A stretch of DNA of 64,000 bases from Candidatus Melainabacteria bacterium (GTDB lineage Bacteria > Cyanobacteriota > Vampirovibrionia > Obscuribacterales > Obscuribacteraceae): contig DAIDIP010000002.1 in NCBI GenBank assembly GCA_027451745.1, positions 62,001-126,000 on the forward strand. Direction: 5' to 3'. Made by a program: the position numbers and the translations under genes. Within the stretch, counting starts at the first letter, position 1; each line of letters begins with the position of its first letter. The notes beneath the pieces were generated by a model that had not been told where the DNA came from, searched no databases, and saw nothing but the letters and a program-made list of their open reading frames with translations. Positions 54,301-61,806 of this stretch are shown here, piece by piece.

Positions 54301-54842
54301 GGCTCACTACTCATACACTAACTGATTTAAAAGATTGCAACGATGGTGCAAATGTAATTGTTGGCGGCTTAATTACAGCCAGCGAAAAGAAACTAACAAA
54401 ATCGAATAAAATAATTGGCATTTTTCGCTTAGAAGATTTAGGCGGACAAATGGAAGCTGTAGCTTACAGCGAATTGCTTGAATCATTAACTCCAGACATT
54501 TTATCCACACAGACTTTAGTCCTTGTAAAAGGCAAAATAAAGAAAACTGATGAAGATATTTCTATATTAGCTTCTTCCATTCGCAAACTTTCTGACGCAT
54601 CAATAGTTAGCATTTATTTTAAGCAAGAACAATCTTTTTCTGAATTGCAACAATTGAAAAGCATTCTATCTAGCTGGCGAGGTGACGACCCGGTTATGCT
54701 TAATTTCCCAAGCGGCAAACAAAATCAAACAATAATTGTTGGCAGTCAATTCTGGGTTAAAGCATCAGAAGAACTAAGCAAAAATATTGGCAATGTTTTT
54801 GTTGACCGCGCAAAAGTTATGGTCAGTAAAGTTCGAGTCTAA
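51396..54842 (+). CDS. dnaE: DNA polymerase III subunit alpha
   Basis: The 1148-residue protein has the PHP domain first (HLHTEYSLLDGA), then the Pol III core with GPGRGSAAGSLVAF and the catalytic PDIDTDF (Asp-402 and Asp-404), FNKSHSQAYAMVTYQTAYLK, a tandem HhH region (LSAIKNVGEAAINNI), and a C-terminal OB fold (ANVIVGGLITASEKKL). It is the replicative polymerase of DnaE1 type, the partner of the tau subunit at 34.7-36.5 kb. Isolated on its strand after a terminator. Confidence 0.97.
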   Translation: MPPRPYVPLHLHTEYSLLDGATMIKDLVKKAKACNMPAVAITDHGVMSGAIELSKTCHEIGGLKPIIGCEGYIINGDITDKSTKQPLYHLTMLAHNREGYKNLVWLNSHAHLDGYYYKPRINKEMLAAHKEGLIVLSGCLGSELGQHLLKGNYQNAKETAGWFKETFADNYYLEIQDHGYSEDRKVNAQLLQLASELKVKLVATNDSHFTNKDDAVAHDCLLCIQMGKLVTDENRMKFSGWEYVKDGDEMYSLFRDHLDIEYIEEALKSTLEIADKIEPIKLAGEARLPVFPVPPGHTAETYLDELVFSGLKKRFGELNPTVVERARTELKVINDMNYASYFLIVGDFIQYARQQGIPVGPGRGSAAGSLVAFALGITNIDPLRYNLLFERFLNPERRSMPDIDTDFCIERREEIIRYVADKYGQDKVAQIITFNRMTSKAVLKDVARVLEFPFSESNKLAKLVPVVRGKPTPLEEMVSDHPDFKRVYSTNDEARQVVDLACKLEGVNKTFGIHAAGVVISDVPLEEIVPLQKNNDGTVITQYYMEDLAHIGLVKMDFLGLRNLTMIDKAVKIIEEIHGKHIDIDNIPLDDEQVFQTIMNGDLAGIFQLETSSGMKQVARDMKPGSMEDISALIALYRPGPLDTGMIDKFIDCKNGKTQITYLTPLLEPILKDTYGQIVYQEQVMQIAQNLAGYSLGQADLLRRAMGKKKPEEMEKQRELFTSGCIKNSVSQNVASQLFTMMVQFAEYCFNKSHSQAYAMVTYQTAYLKTHYPVEYMTALLSSVAADKDKVQSYIAECQTINIDILPPDVNVSGNDFTADGKAIRFGLSAIKNVGEAAINNIVSEREKSGTYKSMQDFLSRIDLRVVNKRALESLIKCGACLSLTITRKQALENIERLVETYSRRQLEQSSGQISLFSLGNSKGIALEQPLSGDGGEYQESELQTMEHELLGFYITSHPLKRVANRLRWLTTHTLTDLKDCNDGANVIVGGLITASEKKLTKSNKIIGIFRLEDLGGQMEAVAYSELLESLTPDILSTQTLVLVKGKIKKTDEDISILASSIRKLSDASIVSIYFKQEQSFSELQQLKSILSSWRGDDPVMLNFPSGKQNQTIIVGSQFWVKASEELSKNIGNVFVDRAKVMVSKVRV

Positions 54843-54862
54843 TATGGCTAAATCGAAACTAT

Positions 54863-55699
54863 TTATTGAGACAAACCAGCATTAGGATTGGACGCGGTCA
54901 TTTGAGCCGGCTGAGCTTTCTTATGCTTGCTAAGGAAATTGAGCTTGTTAAAAGTATGAGCAACTCGGCTTTCTTTAACCTGTCCATCACCCAATGGCTT
55001 ATCCTTACCTTCTAATTTCCTGTCTTCAGCAATTTGGTCTAACGGCTTACCTGGCAAAGCTGGATATAAGCTCTTTTTATTTTGTGCTACTTGAGATTGT
55101 TTGTGTTCTGCAGCTGGAGCAGCCTTAGCAATTGCTTTTGTTGGAATCACTTTATGGCTCAAAGATGACACACCATCACACATACTCCGTGTACCTGCGG
55201 ACACTTTTGCCCCGGCGATCTTACTACCACTTACAATTCCACTACCCGTACATTTTATACATATTAAAGAACCATGCTGGATTTCTTTAACTCCATCCAA
55301 AAATCCCGGCTTATCGGCTGAAATTTTATTATTAGGTACTGCTTGACCTTGATCAATAGGAATGTCTTTAGCAATCTTTGGAGCTTTAACTTTGACTTTG
55401 CTCGGTTTATTTACCGCTTCATTAGCAACAGTATCCGATTGAACATTATTCGAAACAGCCTGCTCTTGATTCACATTTTGTTTTTTGGCCAGTTTTTTAG
55501 AAAAGAGCGCCTTTGGCTGTACCTTTGCAGCCGTTGGTGGCTGAATGCTAGCGTAAGGATCTAATAGCGATTGCGGCCCAGCATAACTTGCTAAACCTGA
55601 AATCGTCACTCCAACGCTTAAAGATAACGCTGTGGCCGTCAGAAGATTGTCCAAAAACGAAAATCGTCGATTAAACTTGCCTGATCTCATTAACATCAT
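54863..55699 (-). CDS. exported low-complexity protein, unknown
   Basis: An N-terminal signal segment (LLTATALSLSVGVTISGLA) is followed by a Lys/Ala/Pro/Gln-rich protein with little predicted folding. The middle includes SLICIKCTGSGIVSGSKIAGA, in which a CxxC might form a disulfide. ATG 55699 is chosen because GAGGGG sits just before it (the frame also opens at 55708). No family is recognised; such lysine-rich exported proteins may stick to the cell wall or to anionic polymers. Confidence 0.55.
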   Translation of the reverse strand: MMLMRSGKFNRRFSFLDNLLTATALSLSVGVTISGLASYAGPQSLLDPYASIQPPTAAKVQPKALFSKKLAKKQNVNQEQAVSNNVQSDTVANEAVNKPSKVKVKAPKIAKDIPIDQGQAVPNNKISADKPGFLDGVKEIQHGSLICIKCTGSGIVSGSKIAGAKVSAGTRSMCDGVSSLSHKVIPTKAIAKAAPAAEHKQSQVAQNKKSLYPALPGKPLDQIAEDRKLEGKDKPLGDGQVKESRVAHTFNKLNFLSKHKKAQPAQMTASNPNAGLSQ

Positions 55700-55894
55700 A
55701 CCCCTCATTTAACTAGATTTCCGAAAGGAATTATTGGCCAAATGTCTCTAGATGTGAATTTAACCATCACTTTTATAGCATATGTGTCTCAGACTCTAGT
55801 AAAGAAAGTCTTGAATGTTTATAATCTCTCAGTATCCTTGCTTGAATGTCTTTTGTATATCTTTGATTAATACCCAACTTTAGGATTTTATTTT
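55700..55894. other. intergenic stretch
   Basis: AT-rich, with no clear hairpin or promoter pair that I trust. It lies between divergent genes and should hold their promoters. Confidence 0.4.
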
Positions 55895-56029
55895 GTGCAT
55901 AACTTTCATACCACCACTACTGTATTTATAACTATCCTTCTAGTATATCTAGGACTCACTCTAGCTCTAGGAGCAAAGCGCGTATATTTCGACCGCTTTG
56001 TAGAAAATGATGAAACAGAAAAAAAGTAA
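55895..56029 (+). CDS. candidate 44-residue single-helix membrane protein
   Basis: GTG 55895 opens a frame ending at TAA 56027-56029. It reads VHNFHTTTTVFITILLVY, then LGLTLALGAKRVYFDRFV and an acidic-basic tail ENDETEKK: one membrane helix, a basic patch, and a charged tail. TAGGA lies about 10 bases upstream. Its end overlaps the next gene's start by 23 bases, suggesting coupled translation. Being short, it could be chance; the helix-plus-tail pattern and the overlap argue for a real gene. Confidence 0.45.
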   Translation: MHNFHTTTTVFITILLVYLGLTLALGAKRVYFDRFVENDETEKK

Positions 56030-56642
56030 TTTGCTGATCCAAATCAAAAAATTATTGTCAGCATCTTTATGCTTGACGCTAATTACTTTTTGCCATAGTT
56101 CAGCTGTGGCCAATACATTCAATCAAAAATATAAACATTTAGCTGCAAATACTGATGGTCAGCCCCATAATTTAGCCACTATTCGTAATTGGTTTAATTG
56201 CTATGACCAAATTCGCAGACAAGCCCAACTTTCTCCAGCGGAACGACAAAGAGCTGATCAAATTATGAGCAAGGGACTTTCAATTTTTATGCCAGGGGCA
56301 GATAAAGCTTTGGCTCAAAATTTAATGACTGAACTGGTTAGCCGTTATGAAATTGCTGCTCAACAAATGAGCCAGTTGCAAATTGTATCTGCTACTGAAC
56401 AGCTACACCGTGCTTATTATCAATACTTTATTGATGCTAAAAATTTATTTTCAGATTATCTCAAATTGCAATCCGATTTAATGGCTGTTGATCAAAATAC
56501 CGGTCAGCCTATCGCCAGCGGATTAGTAGAGCGCAAAGAAAACCTCTCCATGCTAGATCAAAACAACAAAATGCTTGATGAAAGATTGCGCCAACAATAT
56601 GGCATACCGTCCTATCAGTATCAACCAGCATCTGCCAATTGA
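56007..56642 (+). CDS. exported helical protein, unknown
   Basis: The signal peptide (LLSASLCLTLITFCHSSAVA) gives a mature helical protein of about 175 residues: LATIRNWFNCYDQIRRQAQL, MTELVSRYEIAAQQMSQLQI, then a coiled-coil-like end and an amphipathic tail ending YGIPSYQYQPASAN. No domain is recognised. It is followed by a 101-residue soluble gene, so the small membrane gene, this one and the next may form an operon. Confidence 0.65.
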   Translation: MMKQKKSNLLIQIKKLLSASLCLTLITFCHSSAVANTFNQKYKHLAANTDGQPHNLATIRNWFNCYDQIRRQAQLSPAERQRADQIMSKGLSIFMPGADKALAQNLMTELVSRYEIAAQQMSQLQIVSATEQLHRAYYQYFIDAKNLFSDYLKLQSDLMAVDQNTGQPIASGLVERKENLSMLDQNNKMLDERLRQQYGIPSYQYQPASAN

Positions 56643-56680
56643 GTATTAAGATGGCGTGAAGCCGAGGCAGCACTTATATA

Positions 56681-56986
56681 ATGGATCTCCGATTACGCGA
56701 ATTGGCTCAAGAGAAGTACAAGCAAGAACAATTGCTCAGTACTCTATTTGAATTGACTTTAGCTGAGCAGTGGTTTGATCTGCAGCATATTGTACAACAC
56801 GATATTGCCAAAGCTGTTCTAGCTGATTATTCTTTTGAAAAAGGTGAGGATTTTTTAGACACTACAACATATTATGCCCACTGGGAAGAAGTGATTGAAA
56901 TCGGCTGGGAAATATTTTGCCAGCATACAAAAATGAATCGCGAAGATGTTCGCGCCAAGCTTAGCCAATTACACGAGAACATCTGA
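56681..56986 (+). CDS. small acidic helical protein, unknown
   Basis: 101 residues, no signal peptide: helical with aromatic-rich ends (LSTLFELTLAEQWFDLQ, AHWEEVIEIGWEIFCQH). No family identified. It starts 38 bases after the preceding gene on the same strand. The start ATG has no strong ribosome site. Confidence 0.6.
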   Translation: MDLRLRELAQEKYKQEQLLSTLFELTLAEQWFDLQHIVQHDIAKAVLADYSFEKGEDFLDTTTYYAHWEEVIEIGWEIFCQHTKMNREDVRAKLSQLHENI

Positions 56987-57351
56987 TCTTTGTAAGAGAA
57001 TAAAAACAGATGAAAAACTTCTCTTGAGTTGCGCTTGCCCTTTAATTATGCTTGATAGAGTAATAACGCTACTGCAAAACTTTATATTCCAACCAAATTG
57101 ACAATAAATAAATCCCAGCCAGCATATGGCCGCGTTCTGCGCACAGGCATATTAAGCTGTGCATACGTTTATGGGAACTATCATGCGCGATCCACACCCA
57201 GTCCAATTTTCAGTTTATTGATGAATATGCAAGAGGAGTAGAAATCCCTTTAATATAAAAGTCGAATACAAGGCAGATAAATACATTAATAAAAGTTAGT
57301 ATTTCCAAATAAGATGTTATTATCAGTGATAGACGCACTGTAGAGGTAAAT
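56987..57351. other. intergenic stretch with inverted repeat
   Basis: Contains a 6-bp inverted repeat GCACAG/CTGTGC with a 10-base loop near 57141-57162. I see no coding frame, tRNA fold or clear promoter. Confidence 0.35.
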
Positions 57352-57552
57352 ATGTCAAATAAATTGAATGAACTTATCCTCAATTTGCAAGAAGCAACCG
57401 AAAAAATGAAGGTAGTTAGTCCCTACATAGACCCGCGTGAGGAGGAAGCTCTCATCAGAGAGGCAGTTCAGCAAGCTGATCGAATCTCTCTTCAGCTAGA
57501 AGAGAAGATGAAATTGGAACCGGAAGCGCTCCGTAAACAAGTAACATTATAG
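57352..57552 (+). CDS. short coiled-coil-like ORF upstream of a broken papain-like gene
   Basis: 66 residues, helical and charged (LILNLQEATEKMKVVSPYID then EALIREAVQQADRISLQLEE), ended by TAG 57550-57552. The same frame continues after that stop without a good start into the next region (NQNGLVELFDIVPYS), so this may be the N-terminus of one larger gene interrupted by an amber codon. Alternatively it is a separate small gene of a tight operon. Confidence 0.45.
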   Translation: MSNKLNELILNLQEATEKMKVVSPYIDPREEEALIREAVQQADRISLQLEEKMKLEPEALRKQVTL

Positions 57553-59126
57553 AACCAAAATGGATTGGTTGAATTGTTTGATATAGTCCCATATTCTATC
57601 GAAAGGCTTGTAGATCTCTTAACTAATGCTTCGGGAGCCGAACATCATGCTGTACTGTGCTCCTCGGTAAGAGATTATTTCGAAGAATATTTTGGAGCAC
57701 TATCAGCACAAACAATATTGCGTGAACAAGATTATCTAGATGCTGATTTCCAAAAAGATTATTCAGGCTACTATTCTTTTTGTTTCAGCGATGTCAAAAA
57801 AACGTGTATAAGACTACACTTTTTTAATCAGGAGTTAAATAACGAGCTTTTTAATGGGCTCCTATCTGGCCACTCTTTAGTAAAGCAAGACGAATTAGCA
57901 GCATCCTATTTGGGATACATAGTAATCAAACCAATAGCCGAAAGATTTATAGGGAGAACATGTCTAAAGACATACGATAAAAGCACACGATTTTTCCTAT
58001 AATTCGCAACTATGATGTTAATCTGTTCGGCGTTCGACTTGACGTAACTACGTTAGCATTTCAAGAACAAGATGGTGCAGTTGCGGCTTGCGCCACTAGT
58101 GCTTTATGGTCAGCGTTTAACGGAACAGGAAAGCTCTTTCAACATGCTATTCCATCGCCAATAGAAATCACCAGATTCGCCACCGACGGACTTCCGTCAA
58201 GAACGCGTGCCCTACCAAATCAAGGTCTCAATCTCGAGCAAATGGCACAAGCAATCAAACGTATCGGCCTTGAACCTTATTTCGTAGACGTGTCTCGGGA
58301 GCTAGATTCTCACGTTATCAAAAGCACCATATATGGATACTTAAAAGGCAAAGTTCCTATCATCCTTATTGGTTCTCTTCATCATTTTAATTCGGGCGAA
58401 TTCCTTGGATTACATGCAATTACAATTACTGGATTTAACTTGCCATCTCAGGAGCAACGTCCCTTTGGCGAGACACGCTTTTTACTAGAAGCCTCGCAGA
58501 TAGATAAAATTTATGCGCACGACGATCAAGTGGGACCATTTTCTAGAATGCCCTTTTCTGAAAATGGCATAGAAATAGAATTGGATAACGGAAATAAAAT
58601 ATCAAGAGACTGTCTAAGAACATCTAATGGGGATACCAGTGGTAATCAAGCTGGTAGAAAGTTTGTACCTCAATATTTACTGATCCCGCTAAAAGAAACT
58701 ATTCGATTAACGATGTGGCAGGTCCATAGCATGGTGCTAGAGTTCGATAATTCGCTCGAGCAAATAAAAAACGCTTACTTCCATAAACTAGTAGCTCTGC
58801 GGTTTAGTTGGCAACTTTACCTAACAAATGTTAGAGATTACAAAACAGATCTTCTCTACAATTCTGATATATCAGCAAAACAAGATTTTCTGACACGACC
58901 ACTTCCCGAATTTATTTGGGTGGCAGCTATATTTCTAAATAATATAAAAGTGGTAGATCTTTTGTTTGACACCACGGAGATCCGTCCAAAGAAAAGCTTT
59001 TTATATTACGTCGTGCATGATGAAACTTCTTTTCATTTCATTAAAGGAATTGCAAAACAGGTTTACCCCAAATTGAGTCAACAACTTTCTTTAAGCATGC
59101 CAATCTGGGAAAAGTTAGCTGAGTAA
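57553..59126 (+). pseudogene. papain-like (C39-type) family protein, frameshifted
   Basis: The first part (to 58002) reads FDIVPYSIERLVDLLTNASGA, then YLGYIVIKPIAERFIGRTCL and stops at TAA just after STRFFL. One base out of frame the protein continues seamlessly as IIRNYDVNLFGVRLDV, AFQEQDGAVAACATSALWSA with a likely nucleophilic cysteine, GLHAITITGF with a likely histidine, and HDDQVGPFSRM with acidic residues. Cys, His and acidic blocks fit a papain-like fold of the C39-peptidase kind. Loss of one C in the run TTTTTCC at about 57991-57997 would restore one frame (STRFFPIIRNY). The late start without a ribosome site supports fusion with the preceding ORF. Confidence 0.7.
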
Positions 59127-59168
59127 ATTGCTGCTATCGGTTCCCTTTAATCATACCAGCAAACGCAT

Positions 59169-60251
59169 TTAGTCCACATAGCGCATTAAACAAATAATGC
59201 CAGCTGGAAATTGCCCGCCGCTTGTTGTTTGTTCAATTAATTCTGAGCTTAAACACCATACACCAGGATTATTAGCATTAAATTCCAAATCCAAGCGATC
59301 ACTAACACCACAAGTAATAGTATCACGGGCGGTTTGTTCGCCTACAAGATTGCCGTTAATTGAAACGAGTTCAAATTTATGACCGGTTAAATGCAAAGGA
59401 ACACTATGCTGTCCGGCATTGATTATGCGCATTCTGACGCGTGTATTGGGCTGCACTTCAATTCCCGGTATTGCAGGAGATGTTTTGCCATTGACTAAAT
59501 AAATGGTAGATGTCGACTTACCAGCACCAGCAATTGCTGCTATTAATTTACTAGATGCTCCTGCCGCAGCTTGCGTTTTTTCCACAGCGATATCGCTCAA
59601 AACTAGAATAATGTCTTGATCCATAGTTTTAACCGGTGGACCGTCAGGATCTACTATAAAAACACCATACATGCCTTTTACTTTTTGATCAGCATGAATT
59701 ACTTGCGGATGATACCAGTATGTTCCTATGTTTTTAGCCACAAATTGATAAACATAGGTCTGCTTTGGTTTGATCAATCCTGATTCGGCATTTGGAAATC
59801 CATTCACCGATTCTGGTAATGCCATTCCGTGCATATTAAAACTAGTACTGGTAGCCAGTTGATTATGAACAATAATTCTAACCAATTGCCCTTCTTTAAC
59901 TCTTAAAATTGGCCCTGGCAATAAGCCATTGTATGTGTAACATTCAATTGTTTTACCAGGCATAACTTCATGATTTGCTTGCTGACAAAACAAGTGAAAT
60001 TCTTGGAGCCCTTTTTTAAGAGGACTGGCATCAATCTTTTTAAAAGCTTCTGTTGCTTCGCTTGTTGTTGCTTTGAGTTCTTTCAACTCTTGTCGCATTT
60101 TTTCCAATTCAATTTTTTCAGAAGCTTGTTCTTCACCTAAACTTCCCAAATTATTTGAATAAGCAAAAGACTGCCTTCCATTTATCAAAAACAGGAAGAT
60201 AAATACAAACTCAATTGAAAGTTTGCAAAACGAAAGTCTATTTTTATTCAT
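59169..60251 (-). CDS. two-domain multicopper-oxidase-like protein lacking copper ligands
   Basis: A signal peptide (FVFIFLFLINGRQSFA) and a short coiled coil precede two cupredoxin domains: YNGLLPGPILRVKEGQLVRI, MHGMALPESVNGFP, GTYWYHPQVIHADQ, GMYGVFIVDPDGP, then NAGQHSVPLHLTGHKFELV. In copper oxidases these motifs carry eight or more His: HWHG, YHSH, HPFHLH and HCHI-H. Here they read NMHG, YHPQ, VPLHLT, and the last is replaced by CLSSELIEQ. Most Cu ligands are therefore missing and laccase activity is unlikely. It may be a structural or binding relative in the periplasm. It is followed on the same strand by no gene and preceded by a UspA gene. Confidence 0.8.
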   Translation of the reverse strand: MNKNRLSFCKLSIEFVFIFLFLINGRQSFAYSNNLGSLGEEQASEKIELEKMRQELKELKATTSEATEAFKKIDASPLKKGLQEFHLFCQQANHEVMPGKTIECYTYNGLLPGPILRVKEGQLVRIIVHNQLATSTSFNMHGMALPESVNGFPNAESGLIKPKQTYVYQFVAKNIGTYWYHPQVIHADQKVKGMYGVFIVDPDGPPVKTMDQDIILVLSDIAVEKTQAAAGASSKLIAAIAGAGKSTSTIYLVNGKTSPAIPGIEVQPNTRVRMRIINAGQHSVPLHLTGHKFELVSINGNLVGEQTARDTITCGVSDRLDLEFNANNPGVWCLSSELIEQTTSGGQFPAGIICLMRYVD

Positions 60252-60271
60252 GGGAGCACTCTTTTAAAAGC

Positions 60272-61156
60272 TTATTTGAAAACAAGAATTGGGGAAGATG
60301 ATTTTATTGCCAAAGCTTCCGATACACTGCCAAGTAAGAAATGTTGTACTGCTGTTTTACCTTGTGCACCCACTACGATTAAACCAGCCCCAATTTCACT
60401 AGCTAGGCGATCAAGTTCATAAGCAGGATCTCCTGAGCGTACCACCATACTATCTGGTTTTTCGTTTAACTTCCAACCGGTTTCTAACAATATAGTTTCG
60501 CCTTCTGCTAAAACAGCTTTGGCAGTCATATCTAAATTATCTTCTAGAGTGGCGATTAATTCTACTGGTGCAATATAACGCCACGGAGCAGAGATTGAAA
60601 CCACATGGGCAAGCACTATTTCTATTTTATTAGCTAGTGGTTTGTATGCCAGACAAAATTCTCGCAAAGCATGCTTTGCTGGTTCAGAACCATCCAATGC
60701 TACTAATACTTTGCTCAATGGAGCTAATACAGCTCCTGGACGCAAAATCAAAATAGAACTTGGGCTATGCTTAACAACCAAACTAACTGTGTTTCCTAAA
60801 AATGTTGATTCCAATAAACCAGCAGCTGATCCTCTAATAACAATCAAGTCAACCTGTTTTCTTTTGGCGATAGACTCAATAACACTAGCTGGTGGACCGT
60901 GCTCAAAGCATGTTTCTACACTTAAGCTTAGCGGTTGCAATTCCTGCGCAAATTTATCCAGTGAAGCTTTAGCTTTTTTCTCTAATTGCTCATACAAATA
61001 ATCAGTGTTACCGCCACTTGCTTTTTCCAGATGTGGCTCACTTTGGATTGAATAAACGAGAATTAGTTCTGCTTGATCAATAGGCAACATACGTGGAAGA
61101 TCTTGGCTCAGAGTTTCGTTGCCTTGCCATACATCAATTGGAATAAGTATTTTCAT
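60272..61156 (-). CDS. tandem universal stress protein (UspA x2)
   Basis: Two Usp domains in 294 residues. The first (MKILIPIDVWQGNETLSQDL then VIRGSAAGLLESTFLGNTV) has a degenerate nucleotide site; the second (KVLVALDGSEPAKHALREF, then VVGAQGKTAVQHFLLGSVSEAL) keeps the ATP-binding G-x2-G-x9-GS. Tandem Usps act in stress resistance and dormancy. It is probably cotranscribed with the multicopper-oxidase-like gene 20 bases downstream. Confidence 0.9.
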   Translation of the reverse strand: MKILIPIDVWQGNETLSQDLPRMLPIDQAELILVYSIQSEPHLEKASGGNTDYLYEQLEKKAKASLDKFAQELQPLSLSVETCFEHGPPASVIESIAKRKQVDLIVIRGSAAGLLESTFLGNTVSLVVKHSPSSILILRPGAVLAPLSKVLVALDGSEPAKHALREFCLAYKPLANKIEIVLAHVVSISAPWRYIAPVELIATLEDNLDMTAKAVLAEGETILLETGWKLNEKPDSMVVRSGDPAYELDRLASEIGAGLIVVGAQGKTAVQHFLLGSVSEALAIKSSSPILVFK

Positions 61157-61266
61157 GAACGATTCCTATTTTCCTTTTTCTATTGTTTATTCTTGATTTG
61201 CTTTAGCTTTAATTGCTATTTGTTTGATACTCGCTACTTGGCCTGTCTGCCAAGAGAAAAGACGCT

Positions 61267-61431
61267 TTGCTGAATTGTACTGTGTCTTTGTTCTTAACGC
61301 TGCTTACTGTAACTCTCTTTGCTTATCGCTTTTATTTCGCGCCTAAACACAATTGGATAACTATAAAAGATGAATTTTCCAGGCTGCTGTCTATCCGTGT
61401 CGATGAGTTTCAGTTAATGAACTATATCTAA
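61267..61431 (+). CDS. weak candidate 54-residue membrane peptide
   Basis: TTG 61267 opens a frame to TAA 61429-61431 that reads LNCTVSLFLTLLTVTLFAYR then FYFAPKHNWITIKDEFSRLL: one membrane helix and a polar tail. It has no convincing ribosome site, so it may be chance. Confidence 0.2.
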   Translation: MLNCTVSLFLTLLTVTLFAYRFYFAPKHNWITIKDEFSRLLSIRVDEFQLMNYI

Positions 61432-61511
61432 TAAATATGCTTTAAATAGCCCAACTGGAAGAACTTTCCAGTCCTGCTCTTGCATCTCTCATATATTTTA
61501 TAATTTGGGAA

Positions 61512-61561
61512 TTGGTTGCATGATGAAACCAATTTGAATAATTTTGGTTGCATGATGAAAC
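61512..61561. repeat. 18-bp direct repeat, two copies
   Basis: TTGGTTGCATGATGAAAC occurs at 61512-61529 and again at 61544-61561 with 14 bases between them. It does not encode protein and may be a regulator site or a local duplication. Confidence 0.7.
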
Positions 61562-61641
61562 TTGCCAAGAGCCTCCCTTTGTAAATATACAAGCGCAATC
61601 AGGCATACAAATTTGTCTGATAAATTATATAGCGCTCTAAT

Positions 61642-61663
61642 TAAATAGTTCGTAAATAGTTCG
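61642..61663. repeat. 11-bp tandem repeat, two copies
   Basis: TAAATAGTTCG occurs twice back to back in the purB upstream region. It may be slippage or a tandem protein-binding site. Confidence 0.6.
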
Positions 61664-61806
61664 CTTCAATACATGTAAGTCTCTCTAAAAGAGAATATTT
61701 ATGCTTTTTGTGCTTGAGGTTTTTTAGTACCTGACCAAAGCCCCTTACCAATAAGCTATGCTCTTATTTGCCAGGCAATGCTAGGCAATATTTAAGAGGA
61801 AATACT

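Larger units (their letters stand above)
61157..61806. other. 650-base gap with short direct repeats
   Basis: The stretch between the Usp gene and purB has no long ORF. It contains two direct repeats listed separately and one weak small-ORF candidate. Its base composition is AT-rich and no terminator stands out. Confidence 0.5.

Noticed and set aside
61512-61561. Possible CRISPR-like repeat pair
   Set aside because: Only two 18-bp copies with a 14-base gap, no further units and no cas genes.
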